Assembly (NCBI RefSeq): GCF_037975235.1
Contig: NZ_CP150241.1
Coordinates: forward strand, 4,898,001 to 4,962,000
Direction of reading: 5' to 3'
From: Paenibacillus sp. FSL R5-0341
GTDB lineage: Bacteria > Bacillota > Bacilli > Paenibacillales > Paenibacillaceae
DNA: 64,000 nucleotides
The notes below the pieces were generated by a model. It saw only the letters and a list, made by a program, of their open reading frames with translations. It was not told the DNA's origin and did no database searches. Each line of letters opens with the position of its first letter. Positions within the stretch are counted from its first letter, which is position 1. The position numbers and the translations under genes are program-made. Positions 53,844 to 62,976 of the stretch are shown here, piece by piece.

Positions 53844-53889
53844 CCCTTTTCTTGGAAATTGGTCTATGATGCAGATGACATATGTAAAC

Positions 53890-53927
53890 AAAAACAGGAG
53901 ACTGTCCTAGGACAGCCTCCTGTTTTT
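53890..53927. terminator. Terminator of terC, bidirectional
   Basis: 18-bp arms AAAAACAGGAGACTGTCC and GGACAGCCTCCTGTTTTT pair with one mismatch. The T-run is in the arm. It lies 36 bp past the terC stop and isolates the rtcB promoter. Confidence 0.85.
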
Positions 53928-53962
53928 CTAATAATAATGATGTTGTTAGCGTAACATGATTA

Positions 53963-54784
53963 TTACAGTCCTGCTTGTTTTTCCAACTCTTCAACCGGAT
54001 TCTCGTCTTCTTTATCAGGAGCTTTGGAAGACAGGAACCAACCACATACCGCAATGGTGATCAGTACAATATAAAATCCGAATTTCCAAATTTTATTTTC
54101 CGGGAAATGCTCATCCAGAACACCCAATGAAGGGTGTGCGAGTGTAATAACTGCCAGCTTAACCCCTACCCAACCTACGATGACAAAAGCCGCAACTTCA
54201 AGCCCTGGACGGGAATGAAGCAATTTCACAAAGTATGTGGCTGCAAAACGCATGATCACAAGCCCGATGAATCCACCGAGGAAGATAACGATAAACTGTC
54301 CACCGTCAAGTCCGCCAATTGGAGGCAATCCACTTGGTGGCAACGCCACGGCCAAAGCAACGGCAGCCAAAATGGAATCGACTGCAAATGCGATATCTGC
54401 TACTTCGACCTTGAAAACGGTCATCCAGAAACCAGATTGTTTTTTCGGTTTCTTAGGCGTTGAATCAGCTGCTTCATCTGTCTTATTTCGACTACCCAGT
54501 ATCTTTTTAACGATGTGGTTAATCGAGATATACAGGAGATACAGGGCACCGATCGCTTGCACTTGCCATACATCGACGAGGAAAGAGATCAGGAACAACG
54601 AACCTAAACGGAAAACAAATGCACCCATCAGACCATAGAACAACGCTTTTTTGCGCTTATCTTCAGGTAAGTGTTTAACCATAATTGCGAGTACCAATGC
54701 ATTATCTGCTGCAAGTAGTCCTTCAAGAACTACTAAGACGGCCAGCACCCACCCATATTCCAATAATAATGAAACTTCCAACAT
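53963..54784 (-). CDS. TerC-family integral membrane protein (manganese exporter type)
   Basis: A 273-residue membrane protein with seven or more helices. The TerC landmarks are VLEGLLAADNALVLAIMVKHLP (about 20-41, with acidic residues in the membrane) and FKVEVADIAFAVDSILAAVALA (about 125-146). Members under yybP-ykoY control (such as MeeF/MeeY and Alx relatives) move Mn2+ out of the cell or to secreted enzymes. Here the same riboswitch is present, so a manganese role is well supported by context. ATG 54784 follows TAAGGAGGAG. Confidence 0.92.
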   Translation of the reverse strand: MLEVSLLLEYGWVLAVLVVLEGLLAADNALVLAIMVKHLPEDKRKKALFYGLMGAFVFRLGSLFLISFLVDVWQVQAIGALYLLYISINHIVKKILGSRNKTDEAADSTPKKPKKQSGFWMTVFKVEVADIAFAVDSILAAVALAVALPPSGLPPIGGLDGGQFIVIFLGGFIGLVIMRFAATYFVKLLHSRPGLEVAAFVIVGWVGVKLAVITLAHPSLGVLDEHFPENKIWKFGFYIVLITIAVCGWFLSSKAPDKEDENPVEELEKQAGL

Positions 54785-54814
54785 TGACTCCTCCTTAATA
54801 TCCTTATGATGTAC

Positions 54815-54850
54815 AAAAAAAAGGACCTTTACCATCGCTGGTAAGGTCCT
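54815..54850 (-). terminator. Second (downstream) terminator in the terC leader
   Basis: On the minus strand GGACCTTACC pairs with GGTAAAGGTCC (one bulged base), loop AGCGAT, followed by TTTTTTTT. It repeats the sequence of the first terminator 47 bp upstream and lies 30 bp before the terC start. Confidence 0.8.
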
Positions 54851-54861
54851 TTTATATCCAC

Positions 54862-54904
54862 AAAAAGAGACCTTTACCGAGCATGAAAACTTGGTAAAGG
54901 TCTC
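54862..54904 (-). terminator. First terminator/expression platform of the yybP-ykoY riboswitch
   Basis: GAGACCTTTACC (54893-54904 on the plus strand, complement) pairs perfectly over 12 bp with GGTAAAGGTCTC, followed by TTTTT. The 5' arm is also the conserved 3' end of the aptamer, so aptamer folding and this terminator exclude each other. Confidence 0.85.
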
Positions 54905-54992
54905 GCTAACAACAAAATTGCTGCCAATAAAGCCGGGGATATGATCCCGAATTGACGACTTTACTGTAAAAGCTACTCCCCTTTAACAGGAA
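54893..54992 (-). ncRNA. yybP-ykoY (Mn2+) riboswitch aptamer
   Basis: On the minus strand the two conserved internal loops are present: AAAGGGGAGTAGC (about 54972-54984) and GCGAGACCTTTACC (54893-54906). Between them lies CGGCTTTATTGGCAGCAA, as in the family. These match the yybP-ykoY consensus, a sensor of Mn2+. Mn2+ binding joins the two loops and frees the downstream gene from termination. It precedes a TerC gene, the classic target. Confidence 0.9.
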
Positions 54993-55032
54993 TATGTAGT
55001 TTTAGTTGAAACAGGTTGTTTAACCTATACCC

Positions 55033-55062
55033 ATAATATTTCATAACGTTAAATAAAGTCAA
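55033..55062 (-). promoter_or_regulatory. Promoter of the riboswitch-terC transcript
   Basis: TTGACT (55057-55062) and TATTAT (55033-55038) are 18 bp apart on the minus strand. The -35 box overlaps the stop codon of the upstream gene. Transcription would begin about 35 nt before the aptamer. Confidence 0.6.
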
Positions 55063-55370
55063 GCTTTATTTAGTTGACGGTATAACTTACGAAATACAAC
55101 AACATCGTAGATCATGTTCCCCAGCGGAATAAAGGAAACGAAGAATAGAGCAATTGGACGACGCAGACGCCACTTCTGTGAAGTATACAAACTCACCATA
55201 AATAACAAGTGCATTAAAAACAAAAAACCATATAAATTTCCAAACCATGTGACAGCCTGCGGCATAATCCCGGCATCTCTCAATGGAAAAGCAACAAACA
55301 GCAGCAATACGTACGAAATGCCCTGCAACCACAACATTAGCCGGAAGCGCCCCAGCATAGAATGTAACAT
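55059..55370 (-). CDS. DUF3817 membrane protein
   Basis: A 103-residue protein with three hydrophobic segments (about 10-27, 38-60 and 72-92). The pattern RLMLWLQGISYVLLLFVAFPLRD then GNLYGFLFLMHLLFMVSL and FIPLGNMIYD fits DUF3817, whose members follow some membrane transporters but have no known activity. The ATG at 55370 is chosen because GGAGG is six bases upstream. Its stop overlaps the terC promoter. Confidence 0.8.
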   Translation of the reverse strand: MLHSMLGRFRLMLWLQGISYVLLLFVAFPLRDAGIMPQAVTWFGNLYGFLFLMHLLFMVSLYTSQKWRLRRPIALFFVSFIPLGNMIYDVVVFRKLYRQLNKA

Positions 55371-55586
55371 CATTTTCCTCCTGCTTCTATACATGTAACG
55401 AACTCAATAGTTCCCGTACAGTATATCACAAAAGCCGAATATCTCCGCTTCAATCCAAACAGCAGATTATTCCTGCACGCTCATATGGGTGGTTCACCGG
55501 CCTGTTCGCAGGAGCCAAATGCTGCTGCTGCTCATAGGATATATGACGAAGATTGTTAACGATGTCGGACAAGGAGGAGCCTGTTA

Positions 55587-56690
55587 ATGAAAATAGCTAT
55601 GGTTGCACCCGAGAAATTGCCTTTGCCCGGAAACGGTTCAGTGGAAATATGCATCCTAGGGATTGCTCGCGAACTTGCACATCGTCATCAGGTGACCATC
55701 ATAAGTCGTCAAATGGCAGGTCTCGCCACCACGGAGCTAATCGACGGTATCACCATTCAGCGTGTCCCTGCATCAAGTCCTGTTGGGTACACCAAAGCAG
55801 CAATACGTTTGTTATCCAAGCAAGCTTATGATGTGATTCAAGTGGATAACAGGCCCCGCAGCATGGCTGCCATTAAACGCGCTTTCCCTCGCACCCCGGT
55901 TGTACTCTACCTCCACTCGTTAACATTCGCGCAACCTGGGCCTTCCAGACTTGCATTGATGAAAAAAGCCGATTGGATTGCCGTCAACAGTCAATCCTTG
56001 CGACAAAAGCTAGGTCGCCGATTTCCGCTCGTAAAACGCCGGATGAGTGTTGTTCCACTAGGTGCAGATTTAAGCCGCTTCAGGCCTGCTGAGTCCAGTG
56101 AAGAACAGCTTCGCCTGCGTACACAATTTGGAATAACTAAACCATTCTCTATTCTGTATGTCGGCCGGCTCATCCCTGGCAAAGGTGTAGACATATTAAT
56201 ACGTGCGACTGCCCTTCTTCAGCAAGAGGTGCCTGTTCAACTGGTTGTTGCAGGCAAAGGCCCTCCGTATTATATGCGCAGACTTCGCGATCTTGCTCGA
56301 AAACAAAAAGTCCATATATCCTTCAGAGGTCAGATAAACCATGAATATATCGACCAGTTGTACCGGGCAGTCGATTGTCTGGTATGTCCTTCTCAAGAAC
56401 ATGAAGCCTTTGGGCTGGTTAATGTTGAAGCGATGGCTTCAGGATTACCCGTCGTTGCCTCTGATAACGGAGGTATTCGTGAAATTATTGAATCAGGTAG
56501 CAATGGATACCTTGTCACCTCTTATAAACGTCCACAACGTTTCGCTTCTTGCCTGAACAAACTTGCAAGCAATCCGGCTTCTGCCGAATTGTTAGGTAAG
56601 ACTGGCCGAGATAGCGCAATGGCACATTTTAGTTGGGCTAGAACAGCCATACATCTGGAAGCCACCTATACCAGGCTCATCCGAGAATGA
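55587..56690 (+). CDS. Glycosyltransferase family 4
   Basis: A 367-residue GT-B retaining glycosyltransferase. The C-terminal donor-binding half shows ILYVGRLIPGKGVDILIRA (about 188-206) and EHEAFGLVNVEAMASGLPVVASDNGGIREII (about 271-301), with the E-x7-E pair of GT4. The N-terminal half is Rossmann-like (MVAPEKLPLPGNGSVEICIL). CotSA-like spore-coat and capsule enzymes share this form, but the acceptor is not clear. The ATG has AAGGAGG nine bases upstream. The hairpin AGGCTCAT/ATGAGCCT at 56673-56694 overlaps its stop and precedes a T-run. Confidence 0.92.
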   Translation: MKIAMVAPEKLPLPGNGSVEICILGIARELAHRHQVTIISRQMAGLATTELIDGITIQRVPASSPVGYTKAAIRLLSKQAYDVIQVDNRPRSMAAIKRAFPRTPVVLYLHSLTFAQPGPSRLALMKKADWIAVNSQSLRQKLGRRFPLVKRRMSVVPLGADLSRFRPAESSEEQLRLRTQFGITKPFSILYVGRLIPGKGVDILIRATALLQQEVPVQLVVAGKGPPYYMRRLRDLARKQKVHISFRGQINHEYIDQLYRAVDCLVCPSQEHEAFGLVNVEAMASGLPVVASDNGGIREIIESGSNGYLVTSYKRPQRFASCLNKLASNPASAELLGKTGRDSAMAHFSWARTAIHLEATYTRLIRE

Positions 56691-56748
56691 GCCTCCTTCA
56701 GTTTTTTATAATCAACTTGCCCCATAAGAAAGACACTCTTTAGGATGA

Positions 56749-57111
56749 TTAAGCTTTTTCGCGAGATTGCCATCCGGTAATAAAAGAATCCATTTGCGGA
56801 ACAGGAATGTGGCTCATCTCAATTAACTCCATAATAACCATATCCCTCATCATGAAGCGCACTTTGGCACACGTTAGTTGATGAAAAACATCATAGAATG
56901 CCGTCCCGGTCCAACATCCATGCGGTACGACAAGCGGATCATTAACGATATAACCTACAGCTCCAATCGGGGGAATAACAACCTTAATCGCTTGACGGTC
57001 CAAACGATTATCTGGATCTTTGACGAGATACACGGTGTCCCCCACATGTAAAGCTTGCACTCCATGGAAATACTCCATCCCATACATCGCTGCGAATAAT
57101 TTGGTGTTCAT
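56749..57111 (-). CDS. Stand-alone HIRAN-domain protein
   Basis: A 120-residue protein consisting almost only of a HIRAN domain. MEYFHGVQALHVGDTVYLVKDPDNRLDRQAIKVV (about 12-45) followed by IGAVGYIVNDP (about 49-59) carries the family signature (LVK-D/E-P-x-N near D-x-x-AI). HIRAN domains bind 3' DNA ends or damaged DNA in larger helicases; free-standing bacterial forms were predicted to act in DNA repair. It follows the WYL gene by 41 bp. AAGGAG precedes the ATG. Confidence 0.82.
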   Translation of the reverse strand: MNTKLFAAMYGMEYFHGVQALHVGDTVYLVKDPDNRLDRQAIKVVIPPIGAVGYIVNDPLVVPHGCWTGTAFYDVFHQLTCAKVRFMMRDMVIMELIEMSHIPVPQMDSFITGWQSREKA

Positions 57112-57152
57112 ATCACCTGCTCCTTTTCCTGTATTTCTCCATTATGAAAATT

Positions 57153-58124
57153 TCACAAAGATACTTCGTTGTCATAATGCTTCAACCACTCCACAAGTTG
57201 CCTGCGTATCTCTCTACGAAACTCACGAGGTTCAAGTACCTCTGCCTCGGGTCCGAATTGATATAACCATTTCAAAAATTCTCGGCTGCTATTCAGTGTC
57301 ACTTCAAATAACAATCCCCCATCCGACATATCCGTCATTCGCGGGCGAACAAACATTTCTTCTTCTTTTATGTAGGGGGCTATTTTCTCAGAGAATCTTA
57401 CCTTGAAATGGATATTCTCGTCGCCACGGTCAATGGACCATGTGTTCTTCATGTACTGCGTTATGTTGAAATCACCCTTGTCGAATCCGGCATGTGTTCT
57501 TGTCACATCCAGAAAGCGGCTAATTCGAAACAATCGAACCTTTTGCAGCAAATGACAGTATCCAATCAAATAAAAACGTTGATCACGAGGAATGAGATAA
57601 TAAGGATCGATATCCCGGACGGTAATCTCATTTCTTGTCAGCGTATGATATTGAGTACGAATCGTTTGCTGGCTTAGGATCGCTTCAATGATGGGAATCA
57701 GCAAATTGGGATCTTTTCCTTCCTCACGATAAGCTGGCGTACCCATTCGAATAATTCCCGCAATATTCTCTACAATGTCACTGTTTCTTGATTTTAATTT
57801 GGTATGAGCCGACATGACCTTGTCAAAAGCTGAATCAAATTCAGCAGGCAACTTGGAGGTATCAACTACGGATGGAAGCATGGAGAAGACCATCGCTTCC
57901 TGTTCAGTAAAGTCTAACGGATACATCGCAAACTCACCAATGAATCGGTATCCCTTGCCGTATCCTTCGTTCATAATCGGGGCGACCCTGTCCAAAATCC
58001 GGAGATCACGATATATCGTGCGTACAGTTGTACCGCATTTCAGCGCCAACTCCTTGGCGGAAATTCCGGGATTTGCTTGTATAGCCTGAAGTATACGCAG
58101 CAGACGAATTAATTTCTCTGTCAT
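57153..58124 (-). CDS. YafY-type HTH/WYL regulator
   Basis: A 323-residue regulator. HTH_11 at the N-terminus (LLRILQAIQANPGISAKELALKCGTTVRTIYRDLRIL, about 8-44), WYL domain in the middle (IRTQYHTLTRNEITVRDIDPYYLIPRDQRFYLIGYCH, about 156-192) and a WCX C-terminal domain (EVTLNSSREFLKWLYQFGPEAEVLEP). WYL regulators often respond to nucleic-acid ligands and control DNA-damage or defence genes. It precedes the HIRAN gene on the same strand, so the pair may be co-expressed. GGGAG lies ahead of the ATG. Confidence 0.9.
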   Translation of the reverse strand: MTEKLIRLLRILQAIQANPGISAKELALKCGTTVRTIYRDLRILDRVAPIMNEGYGKGYRFIGEFAMYPLDFTEQEAMVFSMLPSVVDTSKLPAEFDSAFDKVMSAHTKLKSRNSDIVENIAGIIRMGTPAYREEGKDPNLLIPIIEAILSQQTIRTQYHTLTRNEITVRDIDPYYLIPRDQRFYLIGYCHLLQKVRLFRISRFLDVTRTHAGFDKGDFNITQYMKNTWSIDRGDENIHFKVRFSEKIAPYIKEEEMFVRPRMTDMSDGGLLFEVTLNSSREFLKWLYQFGPEAEVLEPREFRREIRRQLVEWLKHYDNEVSL

Positions 58125-58351
58125 GTAGTTTCTCCCCTTCGATATTTTATCGGCAAGGAAAACTAGTTCCTTTAGTACAGAACTAAATCTTTAGTCCCAA
58201 TATTATTTTCGCACTTTCACCGTTTGTATATAGTTCAATTGCACTCTTACCCCCTTTTAATATACATTCTCTTACTTGCTTGCGTAAAATATTAACCCAA
58301 AAGGCCTTCTACCTAAGCCTGAAAGCCTATACAATTTTCTAAAAATAATAC

Positions 58352-58386
58352 AAAAAAAGCCCTGATCTCTATAAAGAGACAAGGCT
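58352..58386 (-). terminator. Intrinsic terminator
   Basis: AGCCTTGTCTCT pairs with AGAGATCAGGGCT (minor mismatches) on the minus strand, followed by TTTTTTT, just after the stop at 58397. Confidence 0.8.
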
Positions 58387-58396
58387 TTTCTCAGAA

Positions 58397-58918
58397 TTAC
58401 TGGTTATTCAACTGTAATAATTGATCCATCACATTCACCATATGCTCACAAAGTTCAGGAATATCTCCCATCTGGTCCTCATTCACACTGCGGTCAAAGT
58501 ATACGTGAGCCGTGACATTAAACGTACTAGGCTGTTCATCAAAGATATATAGGATGTTCTGGCACACCCTCTGCTCAGGCCAGCTCTGCTGCAATATCGA
58601 ACGAATAGCCGGACACTGCGTCTCAGGCTCCTTCACAATCATGCCAAACCGAAGTTCCAGACGGCAACCCGGATGTGCTCCAGACGTCTCCAGAATCTCA
58701 GCTGCAAGCTCCTCAAGGGAACTGCTGAGCACGACCTCGCCTGTTACTTCCAAGCGATCCCTGAGACAGAATTGTAACATGAACTCTCTGGACATTACCG
58801 CTATCTCCAGCCGATCTTTACGCCCCGTAATCTGAATACGCTCATCCAGGTTATCCATATCATAGAGATGATTCTCAAACCCGACTTTCAGATTGTCATA
58901 CACCGTTGGATCAAACAT
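58397..58918 (-). CDS. Conserved hypothetical protein, 173 residues
   Basis: A soluble acidic protein with no membrane segment. It begins MFDPTVYDNLKVGFENHLYDMDNLD, has a central beta-rich part (LEVTGEVVLSSSLEEL; CRLELRFGMIV) and ends in a helix MVNVMDQLLQLN. I recall similar unnamed proteins in Bacillales but no function. Weak ribosome site AAAGTGGG. It is a single gene with its own terminator. Confidence 0.7.
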   Translation of the reverse strand: MFDPTVYDNLKVGFENHLYDMDNLDERIQITGRKDRLEIAVMSREFMLQFCLRDRLEVTGEVVLSSSLEELAAEILETSGAHPGCRLELRFGMIVKEPETQCPAIRSILQQSWPEQRVCQNILYIFDEQPSTFNVTAHVYFDRSVNEDQMGDIPELCEHMVNVMDQLLQLNNQ

Positions 58919-59006
58919 TGAAATAAACCCACTTTCTTATCCTTTAACATATATTGTAGTATATTCTCATTTTTCATGCGACCTTCGAAACCTCTTGTTC
59001 TGGACA

Positions 59007-59034
59007 TAAAAAAAACCCAGTCCTTAGGACTGGG
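59007..59034 (-). terminator. Intrinsic terminator of rplY/ctc
   Basis: CCCAGTCCT/AGGACTGGG, nearly loop-free palindrome, followed on the minus strand by a run of nine T. Confidence 0.88.
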
Positions 59035-59076
59035 CTTTGGTTAAGTACGGGATCTGGTGAGATCCCTGCGCTTAGT

Positions 59077-59706
59077 TTATTCTTCGGTAGCTTTTTCTTC
59101 AGCTGCCGGTTCAGCTTCCTCAGCAGAAGCTGTTGGCTCTTCCTCAACCGCTTGTGGCGGCATGACGGACGCGATGATGGATTCAGGTGATGTTACGAGT
59201 GTCAAACCTTTATCTAGTTTGATATCCGCAGCAGTCAAGCGATCACCAATGTCCAATCCGCTCACATCAACCTCAATAGAAGTTGGCAGATCCGCAGGCA
59301 ATCCTTCTACTTCCAATTGTGTTTCTTGTGTCTGGAATACACCGCCAGCTTTCGAACCAGCTGCTGTACCCTGGAAGTCGATCGATACACTTACGCTGAT
59401 CGGCTTATTCTTGGAAATTTGCAGAAAGTCTACATGCAGCAAACGTCCGTTACGCTCTTGCTGATCTTTGATCAGCACCGGAACCGTTTTACCACCCTCA
59501 ACATTCAGGTTGAACATTTCGGAGCGGCCTGTGCGTGCCACTTTCAGCATTTCTTTTTCATCTACATGTATGGAGGCACCTTCTTGTCCCGGGCCGTATA
59601 CGACAGCGGGAACTCGTCCACCTTGTCTTAACAGGCGCAGTGCTGCACCTTTCTTTTCAGTTCTTGGCGTTGCTGTAAGTTGAGCCATTTTTCCGTTGGA
59701 TTTCAT
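59077..59706 (-). CDS. rplY: 50S ribosomal protein L25/general stress protein Ctc
   Basis: A 209-residue protein of the long L25 (TL5/Ctc) form. The N-terminal beta-barrel that binds 5S rRNA (about 7-95, RVPAVVYGPGQEG; LLHVDFLQISKNKPI) is followed by the C-terminal L25_C domain (EVEGLPADLPTSIEVDVSGLDIGD) and a disordered Glu/Ala tail. In Bacillus the gene (ctc) is stress-induced. AAGGAGG lies ten bases ahead of the ATG, and a TATAAT sequence is just upstream of it. No SigB-type box is seen. Confidence 0.95.
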   Translation of the reverse strand: MKSNGKMAQLTATPRTEKKGAALRLLRQGGRVPAVVYGPGQEGASIHVDEKEMLKVARTGRSEMFNLNVEGGKTVPVLIKDQQERNGRLLHVDFLQISKNKPISVSVSIDFQGTAAGSKAGGVFQTQETQLEVEGLPADLPTSIEVDVSGLDIGDRLTAADIKLDKGLTLVTSPESIIASVMPPQAVEEEPTASAEEAEPAAEEKATEE

Positions 59707-59986
59707 GATTGAACATCCTCCTTCAAGGGATCACTACATTATATTTGTTGGAAAGCGCTAAGGCTTCTCTCGTAGACCATAATGGTCTTTTTTCTTTGGC
59801 CGAATCGTGGGCCATATCTATATTTACCCCAATGATAGAGGATCTCAAACACGAAACAGGACATTTCTTTATTTTTTGGCAAGCTATGCTACGTATAATA
59901 AGACTAAAAAAGCAGTCGGAATCTCTTCCAACTGCTGGTTTATCAAGGGTTTTGACGAACTACGTTCGACGTTATAATAAAAGAAA

Positions 59987-62887
59987 CTATGCGCTATCAC
60001 GATCCTCCGTTTTTTCACTTTCGCGAATGATCTGCATCTCATCTGATCCGCTACGGACAATAATGTGTACATCCCCGTCTTCAGGTACAATGTCCACATA
60101 ACGGTCTCCGCACGTATCTTTAGCTTCCCATTCGTTCAATCGAATGATCAATCCCAGGTGATGCAGACCGGGAGCAACGCGGAAGCGGGCTTCGGCGGCA
60201 TTTCCGACTTGTTCCAGCCGTACTGCTCCGTCCTCCATACCGGTGCCCCATACCCAGACATCCCAACCTTCATAATGCTGGTCTTCACGTTCGTATCGAA
60301 GCGTGACGGTTCGCGAAATCTGTTTATGAATCGTTACGCCAAGCGTTGCCCGAATTCCTCCAGCTTCAGCTATAATATGGGTTACTCCAGGTGTCATCGC
60401 ACGTACGATCCCTGCTGCACTCACCGCTGCAAGTTCTGGATGAGAAGAGCTCCAGCGTATAATCGAATCCTGAAGCGGCTGACCAAATTGATCCAAAACC
60501 AAGGCACGGAAGCGACTGATTCGAGTCATGTACATGACAGGTTCGCCAACAATTTCGATTCGTTCCGCATGACGATAATCCACCTGTAACATACAGCTTG
60601 CCGTTATGTCCCCACAGTGGACTGTAATCGAAGCTTCCCCCCGTTCCAGCGCTTCGATTGTTCCATCAGGTTGTATCCGAATAATATCCGGATCAGAAGA
60701 AGTCCACGTAACCGGGGCGTTCTCTACCATATTGCCGATGCTATCCCTTACAATTGCTCGCAGTTGAGTGGTCTCCTTCGGACTATATACCTGACGTGGA
60801 AAACCAATCTCCAGGGTGGTCGGTTCAGTGCCTCCAGCATGCTCTGTGTCATACAAAACCATCAATGACCACCGTTCTACCTGAACAGTGCCACGAACGG
60901 TCTCGATCAGATCTGTACCTGCCTGATGATCATTGACCACGACATGCCAGTCCCCTTCCCCCAGGTCCACATGTTGCTGATGTTCCGTTCCGTTATAAAT
61001 GACCATAATCTGATTCCAGGTATCCTGATTGGCACCATCCTGAAGAATAAAAGCAACCACATTGCCGTCGCCACGAATCACACGAAGGTGATTCCTTACC
61101 TGTTCGGCATCAATCATACGAAAAGCCGGATGTGTGCGCCGCAGATGAATAAGACCACGGTAGTAGTCAAACACCGGTCTGAACCGCGATTTATTGGCCC
61201 ATGTGATGGTGTTCACCGCATCTCCGCTCCGATAACTGTTATGATCACCGGCTTTGGAACGGAGCAGCTCATCCCCTGCATGCAGAAACGGAATGCCCTG
61301 AGAGGTAAGCAGAATACCGGAAGACAGCAACGAGCGACGAACCATCTCATGATCCATTACATCATCTGCATCGACATACCGATAGGGAACTGCTGCTTTG
61401 ACAGCCGACTCAGCACTTCCGCCCCCCACGGGCTGTCCGTCCTTCCATACGGGAAAACCTAATTCGTGTCTAAGGTTCATTGTTGTCGCTATTTTATCCC
61501 ATAAATTGAGATTGTCATGGGCAGTCACATAATTGACGGTTTCCACAGGTGAAGATGTAAAATCATCCAGCGCTCCTGCTAATCCCCTAATAAGCTCATA
61601 TTCCTGCCCTCTGGCACCCGTGACAAACCCTCTGCCACTGCCATCACTATCGCCCTTGATTGCACTGCGAAAATGATCATTAAATACGGCAAATCCCTGA
61701 CCCCGCTGGGTTCCTTTTAACGTTTTGCGGTCCAATGGTGAGTCTCCACCCGTCCAGGGTTCCCCATAGATCAGAAACGCCGGATCGATCTGTTCCCGTA
61801 GTTCACGCGTTAATTCATTCATCGTTTCCGTATCAATCAGGGCCATGAGGTCAAATCGAAATCCGTCCACATGATATTCTTCTGCCCAATATCGGAGAGA
61901 ATCCAAAATATATTTTCGCACCATGGGACGTTCAGTCGCCAATTCATTGCCTACACCAGAACCATTACTGAGAGTGCCATCCTCCCGATAACGGTAATAA
62001 TAGCCTGGTACAATCCGTTCAAAAGGTCCCTCTTCCACGCTATACGTATGGTTATAGACAACATCAAGTACAACGCGAATGCCATGTCTATGCAACGATT
62101 GAACGAGGGATTTGAACTCTCGGATGCGAACTGCCGGATCACGTGGATCTGTCGCATACGAACCTTCGGGAACGTTATAATGCTGAGGATCATATCCCCA
62201 GTTGTATGGTGCTCTGACATTTGAGCCCACATCCGCCGTAGCGAGTTCGTTGACCGTCTGATAATCCGCTACAGGCATAAGATGCACATGAGTGACGCCC
62301 AGTTCGGCAAGATGATCTATCCCAATACTATAGCCCGCTCTATCGGTGAGTCCGGATGCCGTGAATGCCAAATATTTTCCCTTATACGGAATGTCTGCAT
62401 GTGGGTCCGAGGAAAAATCACGGACATGTAACTCATATAACACAGCATCGACAGGACGCAGAAACGCAGGTTTGACATCCAGATCCCAATCGAATGGATT
62501 GGTGGTCTCAGGATCGATAATGGCTGTTCGTTGCCCATTAGCTGTTACCGCTCTGGCATACGGATCAGCAACCACTTCAATCCGCTGATCATCATGGATG
62601 ATTCGGTACATATAAAAATGTCCTGCCCAATCGCCGTTAAGCTCCAGACTCCATATTCCATCCGCATCGCGCGTCAGAACATGTTCCTGCCCACCTTCAT
62701 GATCTTGTACTTTGCCACTATCGCTGTAATGACCTTCATCCTCAAAAACCAATATATAAACCTGTTGTGCCGTAGGTGCCCACAATTTAAAAGTACTTGC
62801 TGCACGAGTATATGTTAAGCCAAGATCGTTGCCATCGTAACGAAAAGAAGTCCATTCCGGCATCGTTCCCACCGCCTTTATATCCAT
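59987..62887 (-). CDS. pulA: Type I pullulanase with two Big-type repeats and C-terminal CBM41-like domain
   Basis: A 966-residue GH13 debranching enzyme for alpha-1,6 bonds of pullulan and branched dextrins. N-terminal CBM48-like domain (about 15-110), then the barrel: YNWGYDPQHYNVPEGSY (type I pullulanase motif, about 225-241), VVLDVVYNHTY (region I, about 273-283), VDGFRFDLMALID (region II with nucleophile Asp, about 341-353), LIYGEPWTGG (region III acid Glu, about 372-381) and YVTAHDNLNLWD (region IV, about 450-461). Two bacterial Ig-like repeats (about 660-825) and a PUD/CBM41-like domain follow. No signal peptide, although such modules normally occur on exported enzymes. The start may be 62887 or ATG 62863. 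Confidence 0.93.
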   Translation of the reverse strand: MDIKAVGTMPEWTSFRYDGNDLGLTYTRAASTFKLWAPTAQQVYILVFEDEGHYSDSGKVQDHEGGQEHVLTRDADGIWSLELNGDWAGHFYMYRIIHDDQRIEVVADPYARAVTANGQRTAIIDPETTNPFDWDLDVKPAFLRPVDAVLYELHVRDFSSDPHADIPYKGKYLAFTASGLTDRAGYSIGIDHLAELGVTHVHLMPVADYQTVNELATADVGSNVRAPYNWGYDPQHYNVPEGSYATDPRDPAVRIREFKSLVQSLHRHGIRVVLDVVYNHTYSVEEGPFERIVPGYYYRYREDGTLSNGSGVGNELATERPMVRKYILDSLRYWAEEYHVDGFRFDLMALIDTETMNELTRELREQIDPAFLIYGEPWTGGDSPLDRKTLKGTQRGQGFAVFNDHFRSAIKGDSDGSGRGFVTGARGQEYELIRGLAGALDDFTSSPVETVNYVTAHDNLNLWDKIATTMNLRHELGFPVWKDGQPVGGGSAESAVKAAVPYRYVDADDVMDHEMVRRSLLSSGILLTSQGIPFLHAGDELLRSKAGDHNSYRSGDAVNTITWANKSRFRPVFDYYRGLIHLRRTHPAFRMIDAEQVRNHLRVIRGDGNVVAFILQDGANQDTWNQIMVIYNGTEHQQHVDLGEGDWHVVVNDHQAGTDLIETVRGTVQVERWSLMVLYDTEHAGGTEPTTLEIGFPRQVYSPKETTQLRAIVRDSIGNMVENAPVTWTSSDPDIIRIQPDGTIEALERGEASITVHCGDITASCMLQVDYRHAERIEIVGEPVMYMTRISRFRALVLDQFGQPLQDSIIRWSSSHPELAAVSAAGIVRAMTPGVTHIIAEAGGIRATLGVTIHKQISRTVTLRYEREDQHYEGWDVWVWGTGMEDGAVRLEQVGNAAEARFRVAPGLHHLGLIIRLNEWEAKDTCGDRYVDIVPEDGDVHIIVRSGSDEMQIIRESEKTEDRDSA

Positions 62888-62976
62888 TAATTTCGTGTTG
62901 TCCCGATGTTACGGAGTGGGACGTTGTTTGTCAACCCGGGGTTGTCTGTACTAACATATCGGTTCAAATCGAGTAT

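Noticed and set aside
59709-60101. 130-codon plus-strand frame and AGACCATAATGGTCT hairpin
   Set aside because: The frame runs antisense into the pullulanase end without a ribosome site; the hairpin has a very short loop and no transcript to end.
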